Shown: positions 20,648 to 28,938, counted from the first letter of the stretch. The stretch is 64,000 nucleotides of DNA from JAFMJV01 sp963800275 (GCA_963800275.1 CAWDAI010000014.1:124001-188000), one strand, 5' to 3'. The notes: generated by a model not told the origin, from the letters alone. Program-made: numbers and translations.

Positions 20648-21565
20648 ATGCGTGGTCGCTTCGCGCCTTCGCCCACCGGCGAGCTCCACCTCGGCAACCT
20701 GCGGACCGCAGCCGTGTCCTGGCTGGCCGCGCGAGCTGCCGGCATCGGTTTCCTGCTGCGCGTGGAGGACCTGGACCGGCAGCGTTCACGCCCGGAGCAC
20801 GAAGCGAGACAGCTGGCCGACCTGGCGGCGATCGGGCTCGACTGGGACGGGGCCCTGCTGCGACAGAGCGACCGGTTCGCGCGGTACGAGGCTGCGATCG
20901 AGCGCTTGCGGGGGGATGGCCGGGTCTACGAGTGCTACTGCACGCGCCGGCAGATCCGGGCGGAGATCGAGGCCGCCCCGTCGGCGCCGCATTTGCCGCC
21001 CGATGCCTACCCCGGGACCTGTCGCACCCTCACCGCGACGCAGGTGGCGAAGTATCGCGCCACCGGCCGACCACCGGCCCTGCGACTGTGGGCTGACGCG
21101 GAGCAGGTGGTCTTCACCGACCGACTGGCCGGGTTGACGAGCCGAGGCGTGGACGACTTCGTGCTGCGGCGCAACGACGGCACACCCGCCTACAACGTGG
21201 CCGTGGTCGTGGACGATGCCGACCAGGGCGTGACGCAGGTGGTGCGCGGCGACGACCTGCTCGACTCCACGCCCCGGCAGATCCTGCTGCAGCGTCTCCT
21301 GGGCTACCACACGCCCGAGTACCTGCACGTCCCGCTCGTGCTCAACGAGGCCGGCGAGCGGCTGGCCAAGCGAGACGGCGCGGTCACGCTGTCGGCGCTG
21401 GCCGCGGCTGGTGTGGGGGCCGAGCAGGTCAGCACCTGGATCGCCGAGTCGCTCGACCTGGCGGAGCCGGGCGAGCAGGTGGCGCTGGCGGACCTGGTCG
21501 AGCGCTTCGAGCCCGACCGCGTCCCGCGGGCGCCGATCACCGTCCCGCGGTTCGCCCTGGTCTGA
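20648..21565 (+). CDS. gluQ: Glutamyl-Q tRNA(Asp) synthetase
   Basis: 305 residues from ATG 20648, giving MRGRFAPSPTGELHLGNL with the class I HIGH-like signature at the very start. The zinc site CYC ... Y-P-G-T-C (about residues 98-122) and the KMSKS counterpart RLAKRDG are present. The anticodon-binding domain of GltX is absent and the length matches GluQRS (YadB). The enzyme attaches glutamate to queuosine at position 34 of tRNA-Asp. The small frameshifted ORF starts 14 nt downstream and may be in the same operon. Confidence 0.92.
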   Translation: MRGRFAPSPTGELHLGNLRTAAVSWLAARAAGIGFLLRVEDLDRQRSRPEHEARQLADLAAIGLDWDGALLRQSDRFARYEAAIERLRGDGRVYECYCTRRQIRAEIEAAPSAPHLPPDAYPGTCRTLTATQVAKYRATGRPPALRLWADAEQVVFTDRLAGLTSRGVDDFVLRRNDGTPAYNVAVVVDDADQGVTQVVRGDDLLDSTPRQILLQRLLGYHTPEYLHVPLVLNEAGERLAKRDGAVTLSALAAAGVGAEQVSTWIAESLDLAEPGEQVALADLVERFEPDRVPRAPITVPRFALV

Positions 21566-21579
21566 CGAGAGGAGCGTCC

Positions 21580-21743
21580 ATGGTCACGAGTCACACCAAG
21601 ACGACGCTGAGCGCCGCGCGCATCGAGGCCCTGGCGCGTCACGCCCTTCGGCCCGGTCCGGCTGCCTGGGCCTGGTGCTGGTCGTCGAGGATGGGCCGCG
21701 CGACTACGCGGCGAAGGACACCGTCGAGTGGGGCAGCCCGTAG
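21580..21743 (+). CDS. Small hypothetical protein, apparently frameshifted
   Basis: ATG 21580 has AGGAG 5 nt upstream, a good start. The first frame reads MVTSHTKTTLSAARIEALARHALRP in parts; after about 21655 the sensible frame is a different one: LGLVLVVEDGPRDYAAKDTVEWGSP, ending at TAG 21743. A one-base change in a GC-rich stretch (CCGGTCCGGCTG) would fuse them into a protein of about 54 residues. No family is recognised. It follows gluQ closely. Confidence 0.45.
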
Positions 21744-21884
21744 AGCGCCCGACCGGCTCGCGGCGAGGTGACACCAGCGAAGATGGAACCTGGGAGCGCC
21801 CAGACCAGCCCGTTGCATGTGTAGGCCCCCAAACGATGGGGTCCGGACATCGGGGGATGGCCAGGGACGCAGGGATGTGAGGGT

Positions 21885-22445
21885 ATGGATCACGACCTCG
21901 TGCGACGAGCACAGACGGGCGATCAGGAGGCGTTCGAGGCGCTGGCCCTGAGGAGTCACGCCCGGCTGCAGGCCGTCGCCGTCGGCATCCTTCGCGATCC
22001 CCACCTCGCCGAGGACGCCGTACAGCAAGCGCTGCTCGACATCTGGCGTGACATCCGGGGCTTGCGCGACCCAGCCCGTTTCGAGGGCTGGTCCTATCGA
22101 CTGCTCATCAGGATCTGCTACGCGGAAGCCAAGCGACGCCCGACATGGACGTCCAATTCGGTCGTACCAGAAGCGTACGAACCGGTCGCTGCCGACGAGT
22201 ACAACGCCATCGCCCACCGGGATCAGCTCGAGCGAGCCTTCGCTCGGATGTCGGTCGACCACCGGGCCGTCGTCGTCCTCCACCGCCTCCAGGGCCTGCC
22301 CCTGGAACAGGTCGCAGACGTGTTGGGGGTGCCGGTCGGGACGGTGAAGTCCAGGCTCAGTCGAGCACTGCAAGGGCTACGCGCCGCCATCGAGGCCGAC
22401 GGTCGACCACAGCCGGTCCGGCCGGTGCGGCAGGAGGTCGTGTGA
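21885..22445 (+). CDS. ECF-type RNA polymerase sigma factor
   Basis: 186 residues from ATG 21885 with GAGGG just upstream. Region 2 is visible (DQEAFEALALRSHARL, DAVQQALLDIWRDI, FEGWSYRLLIRICY) and region 4 (LERAFARMSVDHRAVVVLHRLQGLPLEQVADVLGVPVGTVKSRLSRA, read as consecutive blocks) has the helix-turn-helix. No region 1 or 3. Its TGA overlaps the next ATG by one base (TGATG), so the membrane kelch protein is translated from the same message and is the likely anti-sigma partner. A 140-bp gap upstream holds its promoter, but no box is clear. Confidence 0.92.
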   Translation: MDHDLVRRAQTGDQEAFEALALRSHARLQAVAVGILRDPHLAEDAVQQALLDIWRDIRGLRDPARFEGWSYRLLIRICYAEAKRRPTWTSNSVVPEAYEPVAADEYNAIAHRDQLERAFARMSVDHRAVVVLHRLQGLPLEQVADVLGVPVGTVKSRLSRALQGLRAAIEADGRPQPVRPVRQEVV

Positions 22446-23851
22446 TGCCGACCGAAGATCAGCTCAACAAGATCGTGGACGAGTGGCTGGATTCCACCAG
22501 CCGCTCCCCGCACAGCGCGCCGCTGACGGTCGCCCGAGTCATGGCTCGGCTGCCGCAGACCCGTCAGCGCCGCACCTGGTGGCCGCTGCCCTTCCGCGGG
22601 CGCGCAGCCGGCCACCGCCAGGACCCCTCCGACACGGAGTACCGGTCCGAGCCCATCGTGGCCGTGAGTGGCCACTCCCCCACACTCACAGGGAGGACCC
22701 TGTCCATGTTCAGTCCAGCCAAGATCGTGGCGGCCGCGGCCGTCCTCGCCATCGGCAGTGCGTTCCTGGTCGCGCGACCATTCGACCAGGCCCCCTCACA
22801 ACCGGCGGTCGCGATCCCTGCCACCGACTCCGGCCCGCTCCTCGAAGCTCGCCAGCGCCACACGGCCACGGGCCTGGCGGATGGCAGCGTGCTCGTCATC
22901 GGCGGACAGGCGGATGACCGCACGGCCGAGGCGACGGCCGAGCGCTGGGATCCACAGACCGGCGAGTTCGCACCGGCCGGTGAGCTGATCGAAGCGCGCT
23001 ACGACCACACCGCCACGCTGCTGCCGGACGGGCGTGTGCTGGTGATCGGTGGCTACGGCAACGACGACAGCTGGCTCGATACGGCCGAGGTGTGGGATCC
23101 GCAGACGGACACCTTCTCGCCGGCCGGGACGCTGGCGGTGGGGCGGCAGCTGCACTCCGCGACCATGTTGCCTGACGGCCGGGTGCTCGTCATCGGCGGG
23201 TACGGCGGCGACTTCGAGTGGCTGACGTCAGCCGAGATGTGGGATCCGCAGACGGACACCTTCTCGCCGGCCGGGACGCTGGCGGAGGCGCGCTGGCAGC
23301 ATGACGCGACGCTGCTCCCGGATGGTCGCGTGCTTGTGACCGGTGGCGCCGAGGGTATCAACGCGCGCGCGCTCGCCGAGATCTGGGACCCCGCGTCCAT
23401 GTCCTTCGGGCCCGCCGGCGATCTGGCCGAAGCTCGCTACGACCACAGCAGCACGCTGCTCCCTGACGGTCGAGTCCTGATCACCGGGGGCAACCTGAGC
23501 GGCGATCCGTGGGACACCGCCTCCGCCGAGCTCTGGGATCCGGACACGGCGACCTTCAGCGCCACGGGTCCGCTCCTCCGGTCCCGGGCGAAAGAGACCG
23601 CGACGCTGCTGCCCGACGGACGCGTGCTCGTCCTGGGCGGTGGCAATACCGAAGGACTCGATCGTTCTGCCGAGGCTTGGGACCCGGCGACCGGCGCCTT
23701 CAGTGCAGCGGGTTCGCTCGCGGTCGGGCACGACGACCCCACGACCACGCTCCTCCCGGACGGACGCGCCCTGGTCGTGGGCGGCACCGCCGTGGACGGC
23801 GCGGCCCTCGATGCGGCTGAGCTGTTCGCGCCGGACGCCGCCTCCGAGTAG
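22445..23851 (+). CDS. Membrane-anchored kelch-repeat protein, probable anti-sigma/sensor
   Basis: 468 residues. A cytoplasmic N-terminal region of about 90 residues (MPTEDQLNKIVDEWLDSTS...) is followed by one membrane helix (about residues 92-110) and an outside part made of seven repeats of the type HTATLLPDGRVLVIGGYG with WDPQTDTFSPAG, which would make a seven-bladed kelch/galactose-oxidase-like propeller. The start overlaps the sigma-factor stop, as for ECF/anti-sigma pairs. The N-terminal part has no HxxxCxxC zinc motif, so anti-sigma function is inferred from position and topology only. A strong terminator follows. Confidence 0.8.
   Translation: MPTEDQLNKIVDEWLDSTSRSPHSAPLTVARVMARLPQTRQRRTWWPLPFRGRAAGHRQDPSDTEYRSEPIVAVSGHSPTLTGRTLSMFSPAKIVAAAAVLAIGSAFLVARPFDQAPSQPAVAIPATDSGPLLEARQRHTATGLADGSVLVIGGQADDRTAEATAERWDPQTGEFAPAGELIEARYDHTATLLPDGRVLVIGGYGNDDSWLDTAEVWDPQTDTFSPAGTLAVGRQLHSATMLPDGRVLVIGGYGGDFEWLTSAEMWDPQTDTFSPAGTLAEARWQHDATLLPDGRVLVTGGAEGINARALAEIWDPASMSFGPAGDLAEARYDHSSTLLPDGRVLITGGNLSGDPWDTASAELWDPDTATFSATGPLLRSRAKETATLLPDGRVLVLGGGNTEGLDRSAEAWDPATGAFSAAGSLAVGHDDPTTTLLPDGRALVVGGTAVDGAALDAAELFAPDAASE
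23092..23286 (+). repeat. Near-identical kelch-unit direct repeat
   Basis: The stretch from TGTGGGATCC at 23091 (through ACGCTGGCG) recurs identically for about 50 bases starting at 23238. The spacing of 147 bp is exactly 49 codons, one propeller blade. The identity at nucleotide level points to a recent blade duplication or gene conversion. Confidence 0.75.
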
Positions 23852-23880
23852 CTATCACCGCGAGTCCCGCGGTCCAGACC

Positions 23881-23909
23881 GGCGCCCCCAAAGGAAGCTT
23901 GGGGGCGCC
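23881..23909 (+). terminator. Terminator after the sigma/kelch operon
   Basis: A perfect 11-bp stem GGCGCCCCCAA / TTGGGGGCGCC with 7-nt loop AGGAAGC lies 30 nt after the kelch stop. No T-tract follows, but the stem is very strong. Confidence 0.75.
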
Positions 23910-24240
23910 ACCGTATGGTGAGATCAGCCAGAACGTGAGCCGGCAACGACCGGGGCGTCCATGCCATGGGTTCCGTGCGTTACAGACGACGCCACACACC
24001 AGGAGTCAGTCTCTCGTCGCGGGACTCCCTTTCCCCGTATCACACCCCCATCGGCGTGCGCCCGGTGGGGGTGTGTTTCTCGGTCGCGACTCACCGCTTC
24101 CTGGGCCGCACCTCCGACCCTGTAACCAAGCCTGGGCGATACGCAACGAGCATCGGGTCGTCGTGACGGGCCCGTAGCTCGTGGCCGCCCGCGGTGATGT
24201 CGATGGGCGGAGGCTTCCCCTGAGAGACGATCGCCGGGGT
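23910..24240 (+). other. Gene-free interval; possible small RNA ending at 24078
   Basis: About 330 bp with no credible protein frame. GGAGTC...GACTCC (about 24002-24027) can form a stem. At 24041-24075 CACACCCCCA pairs with TGGGGGTGTG (10 bp) and is followed by TTTCTC, the best intrinsic terminator shape in the window. Since the kelch operon already has its own terminator at 23881, a separate transcript may end here, for example a small RNA of 100-170 nt. I could not match it to tmRNA, SRP or 6S RNA. From 24079 to 24240 nothing is recognised. Confidence 0.35.
24041..24078 (+). terminator. Intrinsic terminator with T-run
   Basis: Stem CACACCCCCA (24041-24050) with TGGGGGTGTG (24066-24075), 15-nt loop, followed by TTT. 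The orientation suits a plus-strand transcript, though no plus-strand gene ends nearby. Confidence 0.6.
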
Positions 24241-24957
24241 TCAGTCTGGAGGTGGTGGACTGCCCGTGTTACCGCTCACCGATGTGACCGCCTCTTCCTC
24301 CGAGTCGAACGCGACCCCGACCCCGATGGGGCAGGCCACGCCCGTGCCGTGGTCGGGGCAGTAGCCGTTGGGGTTCTTGGAGAGGTATTGCTGGTGGTAG
24401 GGCTCGGCGTAGTAGAACGGTCCCGCATCGGTGATCTCGGTGGTGATCGTGCCGTAGCCCGCAGCCGTCAGCTGCTCCTGGTAGGCATCGCGTGAGGCTT
24501 CCGCCGCGGCCCGCTCCTGCGGCGAGCCGACCATGATGAGCGACCGATACTGCGTGCCCTGGTCGTTGCCCTGGCGCATGCCCTGGGTGGGGTCATGGTG
24601 CTCCCAGAAGCGCTTGAGCAGCGCCTCGTACGAGACCCGCTCGGGGTCATAGACCACGAGCACGACCTCGGCGTGGCCGGTCCGGCCGGTGCAGGTCTCC
24701 TCGTAGGTGGGATTGGGCGTGTAGCCGCCGGCATAGCCGACCGCGGTCGAGATGACCCCATCCGTCTCCCAGAAGGCCTTCTCCGCCCCCCAGAAGCAAC
24801 CCAGGCCGAAGATGGCGGTGCGGGCCCCATCTGGCCATGGCGGCGTGAGCGTGGCGCCATTCACGTGATGCGGCTCGGTGATGGTGATGGCCTCGGCCCG
24901 GCCGGGCAGAGCCTCGGACCGCTCGGGCATGGTGGAAGGTCGTCGGAAGAGGAACAT
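24241..24957 (-). CDS. msrA: Peptide-methionine (S)-S-oxide reductase MsrA
   Basis: 238 residues from ATG 24957. The catalytic motif FGLGCFWGAEKAFW is present, with GYAGGYTPNPTYEE, GHAEVV, FWEHHDPTQ and QYRS typical of MsrA. The C-terminus carries more cysteines (CPDHGTGVACPIG), which can act as resolving Cys. The enzyme repairs methionine S-sulfoxide using thioredoxin. No signal peptide is evident, so it is cytoplasmic. A -10-like TACTAT lies 6 nt before the ATG with no ribosome site, suggesting leaderless mRNA. Confidence 0.93.
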   Translation of the reverse strand: MFLFRRPSTMPERSEALPGRAEAITITEPHHVNGATLTPPWPDGARTAIFGLGCFWGAEKAFWETDGVISTAVGYAGGYTPNPTYEETCTGRTGHAEVVLVVYDPERVSYEALLKRFWEHHDPTQGMRQGNDQGTQYRSLIMVGSPQERAAAEASRDAYQEQLTAAGYGTITTEITDAGPFYYAEPYHQQYLSKNPNGYCPDHGTGVACPIGVGVAFDSEEEAVTSVSGNTGSPPPPD

Positions 24958-24963
24958 GCCTAG

Positions 24964-24969
24964 ATAGTA
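24964..24969 (-). promoter_or_regulatory. msrA: Possible -10 box for leaderless msrA
   Basis: On the minus strand TACTAT is followed by CTAGGC and then the ATG, a spacing that would place transcription start at the start codon. No -35 is clear. Confidence 0.45.
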
Positions 24970-25010
24970 GCCAGCCCGCGTGACGGCGCCATGAAGGATG
25001 TCCGGCGCAG

Positions 25011-25016
25011 TACCAT
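25011..25016 (+). promoter_or_regulatory. Possible -10 box, hypothetical gene and PAP2 gene
   Basis: TACCAT lies about 35 nt before the TTG start at 25051, leaving room for the AGAGGAG ribosome site at 25038-25044. The same hexamer occurs before other genes in this window. Confidence 0.4.
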
Positions 25017-25050
25017 TTCGAGTGAGCCATACACACCAGAGGAGCACGCC

Positions 25051-25416
25051 TTGTCGTCAGAGGGTCTGTCCGGGGATCCGGCGGTCTACCGCGAGCGGCT
25101 GAACGAGCAGCCGGACGAGCAGCTCGATGCCTGGATGATCGAGTTCATGCGTGACATGTCCATCCGCCGCGGCGTGATCCCCGTGCTGGCCGACTTCCGG
25201 GCCGCCACCGGCCTTGACGATGCCGGCATCGAGCGTGCCTTCACCGCCGGGGGTGGCGCGCCCGCCACCATCGGGCGTACAGCCGAGGGCCAGCTGATGC
25301 TGCCGGCCATCTCGCTCCACTTCCTCGTGCCCGGCCTGCGCGCACGCTCTGATCGCGCCCGCGAGCAGATGGTGGATTTCCTCGTCAACGGCTTCGAGAC
25401 CCTGGTCTTCATCTAG
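25051..25416 (+). CDS. Conserved-looking hypothetical protein, 121 residues
   Basis: The start TTG 25051 is chosen because AGAGGAG lies 6 nt upstream; an ATG-initiated longer version would begin at 24991 inside the msrA leader. The protein is soluble, mostly helical, with an acidic first half (NEQPDEQLDAWMIEFMRDMS) and a hydrophobic end (MLPAISLHFLVPGL, FETLVFI). I recognise no family. It precedes the PAP2 gene by 4 nt and is probably cotranscribed with it. Confidence 0.65.
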   Translation: MSSEGLSGDPAVYRERLNEQPDEQLDAWMIEFMRDMSIRRGVIPVLADFRAATGLDDAGIERAFTAGGGAPATIGRTAEGQLMLPAISLHFLVPGLRARSDRAREQMVDFLVNGFETLVFI

Positions 25417-25420
25417 CGGC

Positions 25421-26344
25421 GTGCCGCGCACGACCGCGACCGGCACCCCCGCCCGCCCAGGTCGCTTCTGGCTGGCCGCGGCCGGCGCGGCCCTGATGGT
25501 CGCCCTGGCGGACGTGCTCTTCGTGCTCAACCCCTTGGGCCAGGAGCTGGAGAACCTGGCCTTGCTCGGAGCGCGCGACGAGTTCCGCGAACTGCGCGCT
25601 GACTCGCTGCAGGACCTGAGCTCGATCAGCGCGATGGGCTTCGCGGTCTCCATCGCGGTGGTGATGCTGGTGGCCCTCCTGCGCCGCAAGCCCGCCCTCG
25701 CGCTCGCCGCGGCTGCGGTCATGGCCGGCTCCGCGGTCACGACCGAGCTGGCCAAGCGGGTGCTCCTCCGGCCGGAGCTTATCGACGCGCCGCCCAGCTG
25801 GCTCAGCAACAGCTTCCCCAGCGGGCACGTGACGGTGGCGGTCGCGATCGGCATCGGTGCGGTGCTGGTAGTGCCGTATGCACTGCGCCCGCTGACCACG
25901 CTGGTCGCGGTCGTCTACGCCACGGGCATCGCACAGGCCGTGGGCATCGCCGGCTGGCACCGCCTGTCCGACGTCATCGGGGCCGCGTTCGTCGTGCTCG
26001 CCATCGCCTCGCTCGTGCTCGGCGCCCTGGCGGTGGACGGCCGGGTGCGCTCGTTCCACCGGCCGCGCCGGATCGGCTTCCTGCTGGTGGCGCTCCTCCT
26101 CGGTGGCGCCGGGCTCATCCTCGTCGGCGCGGGAACGCTCTTCGGCCTGGCGCGCCTGCTGCCGGTACCGGCGGTCCCCAGCAGGGACGACCTGGAGCTG
26201 GCCTATGCCACCACGCTCGTCATCGGCAGTGGCGTCATCGGCCTGGCCTTCCTCGCCTTCCACGCGCTCATCCGCCCCTTTGCCATCGACGAGACGGACG
26301 TGTTCAAGGCACCGACCGGCCCTGCCGCACCGGCGTCCGCCTAG
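25421..26344 (+). CDS. PAP2-family membrane phosphatase
   Basis: 307 residues from GTG 25421, 4 nt after the preceding stop. About six membrane helices. The PAP2 signature is complete: KRVLLRP (K-x6-RP), FPSGHVTVA (PSGH) and GWHRLSDVIG (the H...D block). These enzymes dephosphorylate lipids such as undecaprenyl pyrophosphate or phosphatidic acid on the outer side of the membrane. The C-terminal third adds two further helices and a short tail. It converges on the 26351 gene. Confidence 0.88.
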   Translation: MPRTTATGTPARPGRFWLAAAGAALMVALADVLFVLNPLGQELENLALLGARDEFRELRADSLQDLSSISAMGFAVSIAVVMLVALLRRKPALALAAAAVMAGSAVTTELAKRVLLRPELIDAPPSWLSNSFPSGHVTVAVAIGIGAVLVVPYALRPLTTLVAVVYATGIAQAVGIAGWHRLSDVIGAAFVVLAIASLVLGALAVDGRVRSFHRPRRIGFLLVALLLGGAGLILVGAGTLFGLARLLPVPAVPSRDDLELAYATTLVIGSGVIGLAFLAFHALIRPFAIDETDVFKAPTGPAAPASA

Positions 26345-26350
26345 CCTGTC

Positions 26351-26833
26351 CTAGCCCCGGTCCTCTCGGTCGTCGCCGACGATCCGCGCGCTCGCTACCC
26401 GCTGGCGGTCCGACCGGGCTCGGGCCGCCTCCTGTTGCAGGACGCGCAGCACCGCCTCCACGTCACTGCGCAGCGACCGGTCGCGGATCCGCTCGGTCCA
26501 GCCCACGTCACGTACGAGCTGGCGACGGTCGACGCGGACGGAAAGCCGTCCGGCGTCGGGCGCCTCCTGGTCGGACCCGTCGAAGACGACCTCCATGAGC
26601 ACCGCCTGGCCGCTCTCGAGCGGCCAGGCCGCCACGAACGAGCCGCCGTCGCTCGCCCGCCAGCGCACGAGGTGTGCCCCGACCGGCGCCTGGCCCTCGG
26701 CGGGCAGCCGGGCGTAATCGGGGCGCAGCAGCTCGATGCCGCCGCGCGTGGTGAAGTAGCGATAGAGGAGCGCGCCGATGGCCACCGCCAGCGCCAGGTA
26801 GAACAGCTCGGCGGGGATGGTCAAGGGCAGCAT
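26351..26833 (-). CDS. Hypothetical membrane-anchored protein, 160 residues
   Basis: ATG 26833. One N-terminal membrane helix (AELFYLALAVAIGALLYRYF) is followed by a soluble beta-rich part (SFVAAWPLES, VLMEVVFDGSD, RLSVRVDRRQLV) and an Arg-rich tail. No family is recognised. It lies downstream of parB on the same strand with a gap of 30 nt, so it may be cotranscribed with parAB. Confidence 0.65.
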   Translation of the reverse strand: MLPLTIPAELFYLALAVAIGALLYRYFTTRGGIELLRPDYARLPAEGQAPVGAHLVRWRASDGGSFVAAWPLESGQAVLMEVVFDGSDQEAPDAGRLSVRVDRRQLVRDVGWTERIRDRSLRSDVEAVLRVLQQEAARARSDRQRVASARIVGDDREDRG

Positions 26834-26863
26834 GGGCAGGCCAGGGAGCGGGCCGACGACCGG

Positions 26864-28045
26864 CTAGTCGCGCGGCTCCGCGGCGGACTGGGCGGCCTGC
26901 TCGGCGGCGGTCATGGCCTCCTCCAGCTGGCTCACCAGGGTGTGGCTCAGCCCGCGGTCGCTCTGTCGCACCACCGCGATAGCGTTCTCCAGCTTGATCT
27001 TGGCCATGGTCAGGTACTTGGCGAACTGCTGCCGCTCGTGCCCGGAGGCCTCGGCCAGCGCCGGGTCGGTGGTCAGCGCGGCGGTGAGCTCGGCGATGGC
27101 GGCGGATAGGTGGTCACTGGCCACGTCCAGGCCCACGGCCCCTTCGTGGTCAGGCGCCTCGTCCACCACGATGGGCACCGCCACATAGGACTCACCCACG
27201 GTATCGCCGGCCTGATCGGCCTCTAGCGGGACCCCAGGCTCGGGTGCCGGCGCGTTCGCCTCGGCCAGGACTGCCTCGTCCGCCCAGGCGACATCGGCCA
27301 CCGCCAGCTCCTCGCCCGCGGGGTCGACTGCACCCGGCTCGGCCTTGGGTCGACCCTCGATGCGTTGGCGCAGCTTGACCAGGCTCAGCTCACCCGCGGC
27401 CACCTGCCGCGCGAGGCGGCGGCGCTTGCGCGGGTCGGTCACCTTCATCAGCTCGTAGGCGTGCGAGAGCGTGTCGCTGCGCTCGGCCACCAGCGCGCGC
27501 ACGTCCTCGGGCGCATCGACCAGTCGCAGCCGGTTCTCCAGGTAGCCCTTGTCCTTGCCCAGCTTGGTGGCCAGCTTGCGCAAGCTGTAGCCGTGCTCGA
27601 TGGTCATGCGCGCGAACATCTCCGCTTCCTCCAGCGGTGAGATGTCCTCGCGCTGGAGGTTCTCGATGATGGCGATCTCCAGGGCGTCCTCGTCATCGAT
27701 CTGCTCGACGATGGCGGGGATGACCAGCAGGCCGGCCAGTCGCGACGCTCGCCAGCGACGCTCGCCGGCCACGATCTGGTAGCCCTCGCCGAAGGGCCGC
27801 ACCAGGATGGGCTGCAGCACCCCGTGCTCGCGGATCGACGCGGCCAGGTCGGCCAGCGCGTCCTCGTCGAAGTGGCGCCGGGGCTGGGCCGGGTTGGTCT
27901 GGACGCGGTCGAGCGGTAGGCGGCGAATGTCGCGCGCGCCGCCGGGTTCGTCCGGCTTGAGCAGATCCATGAGGGCGGGCGTATATCCGTCGCGCTCGCT
28001 CGAGAGGCGCGCTGCCGCCTGCGAGCGGAAGTCCGGTCTAGCCAA
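26864..28045 (-). CDS. parB: Chromosome-partitioning protein ParB
   Basis: 393 residues. The start is TTG 28045, overlapping the parA end by 8 nt; AGGAGGTGATCG of the parA 3' end serves as ribosome site. The N-terminal ParB/Srx CTPase domain has IRRLPLDRVQTNPAQPRRHF, GVLQPILVRP and GERRWRAS; the helix-turn-helix region (YSLRKLATKLGKDKGYLENRL) follows, then an acidic linker and a C-terminal dimerisation part. ParB loads on parS sites, spreads as a CTP clamp and is moved by ParA. No parS palindrome was seen in this window. Confidence 0.93.
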   Translation of the reverse strand: MARPDFRSQAAARLSSERDGYTPALMDLLKPDEPGGARDIRRLPLDRVQTNPAQPRRHFDEDALADLAASIREHGVLQPILVRPFGEGYQIVAGERRWRASRLAGLLVIPAIVEQIDDEDALEIAIIENLQREDISPLEEAEMFARMTIEHGYSLRKLATKLGKDKGYLENRLRLVDAPEDVRALVAERSDTLSHAYELMKVTDPRKRRRLARQVAAGELSLVKLRQRIEGRPKAEPGAVDPAGEELAVADVAWADEAVLAEANAPAPEPGVPLEADQAGDTVGESYVAVPIVVDEAPDHEGAVGLDVASDHLSAAIAELTAALTTDPALAEASGHERQQFAKYLTMAKIKLENAIAVVRQSDRGLSHTLVSQLEEAMTAAEQAAQSAAEPRD

Positions 28046-28808
28046 GGTCGATCACCTCCTGCGCCAGGGCGCGATAGGTCTCGGCGGCAGCCGAGCGGCG
28101 GGCGTACGAGGTCACGGGTACGCCCGCGAGTGGGGCTTCGCCCAGGCGGACGGTCTGCTTCACGATCGAGTGGAACACGTGGTAGTCCCCCAGCTCGGAG
28201 AGTTCGGCGAGCATGTCCTTGGCCAGGTTCGTGCGGCCGTCGTAGAAGGTGGGCAGGATGCCCAGGATGCGCAGGCGCGGGTTGAGCCCCTTGCCCTGGA
28301 TCTGGGTCACCAGGTTGGCCAGGGCGCGGAAGCCCTTGAGGCTGTAGTACTGCGTCTGGACCGGGATGATGACCCCGTCCGAGGCCACCAGCGCGTTGAT
28401 GGTCAGCAGGCCCAGCGTGGGTGGGCAGTCGATGACGATGTAGTCGTACTGCTTCTCGGCCCAGCCGTGGAGCACCTCGCGCAGGGCGTGCTCGCGGCCG
28501 ATGGTGCTGAAGAGCTGGTTCTCCGTGGCCGAGAGGTCGATGTCCGACGGGGCCACGTCCACGCCTTCGGTGGTGGTGGCCTCGATGATGTCCTCCAGTG
28601 AGAGCGATGGGTCCAGCAGCACGTTGGCGATGGAGACCTCGATGTCTCGCGCGTTGAGCCCGAGTCCCACGGTCAGGTTCGCCTGCGGATCCATGTCCAG
28701 GCAGAGCACCTTCCGGCCGCGCTCCGCCAGCGCACCTGCAAGGTTGATCGACGTGGTGGTCTTGCCCACGCCGCCCTTCTGGTTGGCGATGGAGATGATC
28801 CGTGCCAA
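28038..28808 (-). CDS. parA: Chromosome-partitioning ATPase ParA
   Basis: 256 residues from TTG 28808, with GGGAGGG 4 nt upstream; that start gives LARIISIANQKGGVGKTT, the usual ParA/Soj beginning. Deviant Walker A KGGVGKTT, Walker A' LCLDMDPQAN and Walker B YIVIDCPPTLG are present. ParA dimerises with ATP, binds DNA non-specifically and drives ParB-parS segregation. Its last codons overlap the parB start, so the pair is translationally coupled. Confidence 0.93.
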   Translation of the reverse strand: MARIISIANQKGGVGKTTTSINLAGALAERGRKVLCLDMDPQANLTVGLGLNARDIEVSIANVLLDPSLSLEDIIEATTTEGVDVAPSDIDLSATENQLFSTIGREHALREVLHGWAEKQYDYIVIDCPPTLGLLTINALVASDGVIIPVQTQYYSLKGFRALANLVTQIQGKGLNPRLRILGILPTFYDGRTNLAKDMLAELSELGDYHVFHSIVKQTVRLGEAPLAGVPVTSYARRSAAAETYRALAQEVIDLG

Positions 28809-28932
28809 GGCACCCTCCCGGTGGTGCCGCGCGACGACGAGCGGCTTCCCGGCCAAAGTCTAGCGAATGGTGCATCCGCCCACCACCCGAGCGCCCAGAC
28901 GGCGAGCGTGACTCCGAGGGGCGGCCGCGCGC

Positions 28933-28938
28933 TACCAT
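28933..28938 (+). promoter_or_regulatory. Possible -10 box for the acyl-CoA carboxylase operon
   Basis: TACCAT lies about 58 nt before the carboxyltransferase GTG in the parA-divergent gap. It resembles the -10 boxes seen before other genes here. No -35 is clear. Confidence 0.35.

Noticed and set aside
24168..24255. Possible tRNA (GTAGCTC followed by GGGGTTCAGTC)
   Set aside because: The acceptor stem does not pair and there is no proper anticodon or T arm.
25057..26263. Minus-strand frames over the hypothetical and PAP2 genes
   Set aside because: They are antisense to genes with ribosome sites and PAP2 motifs, and have biased composition only.
28160..28180. Possible parS (GGAACACGTGG) within parA
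   Set aside because: It lacks the TGTTTCACGTGAAACA-type palindrome beyond the central bases.
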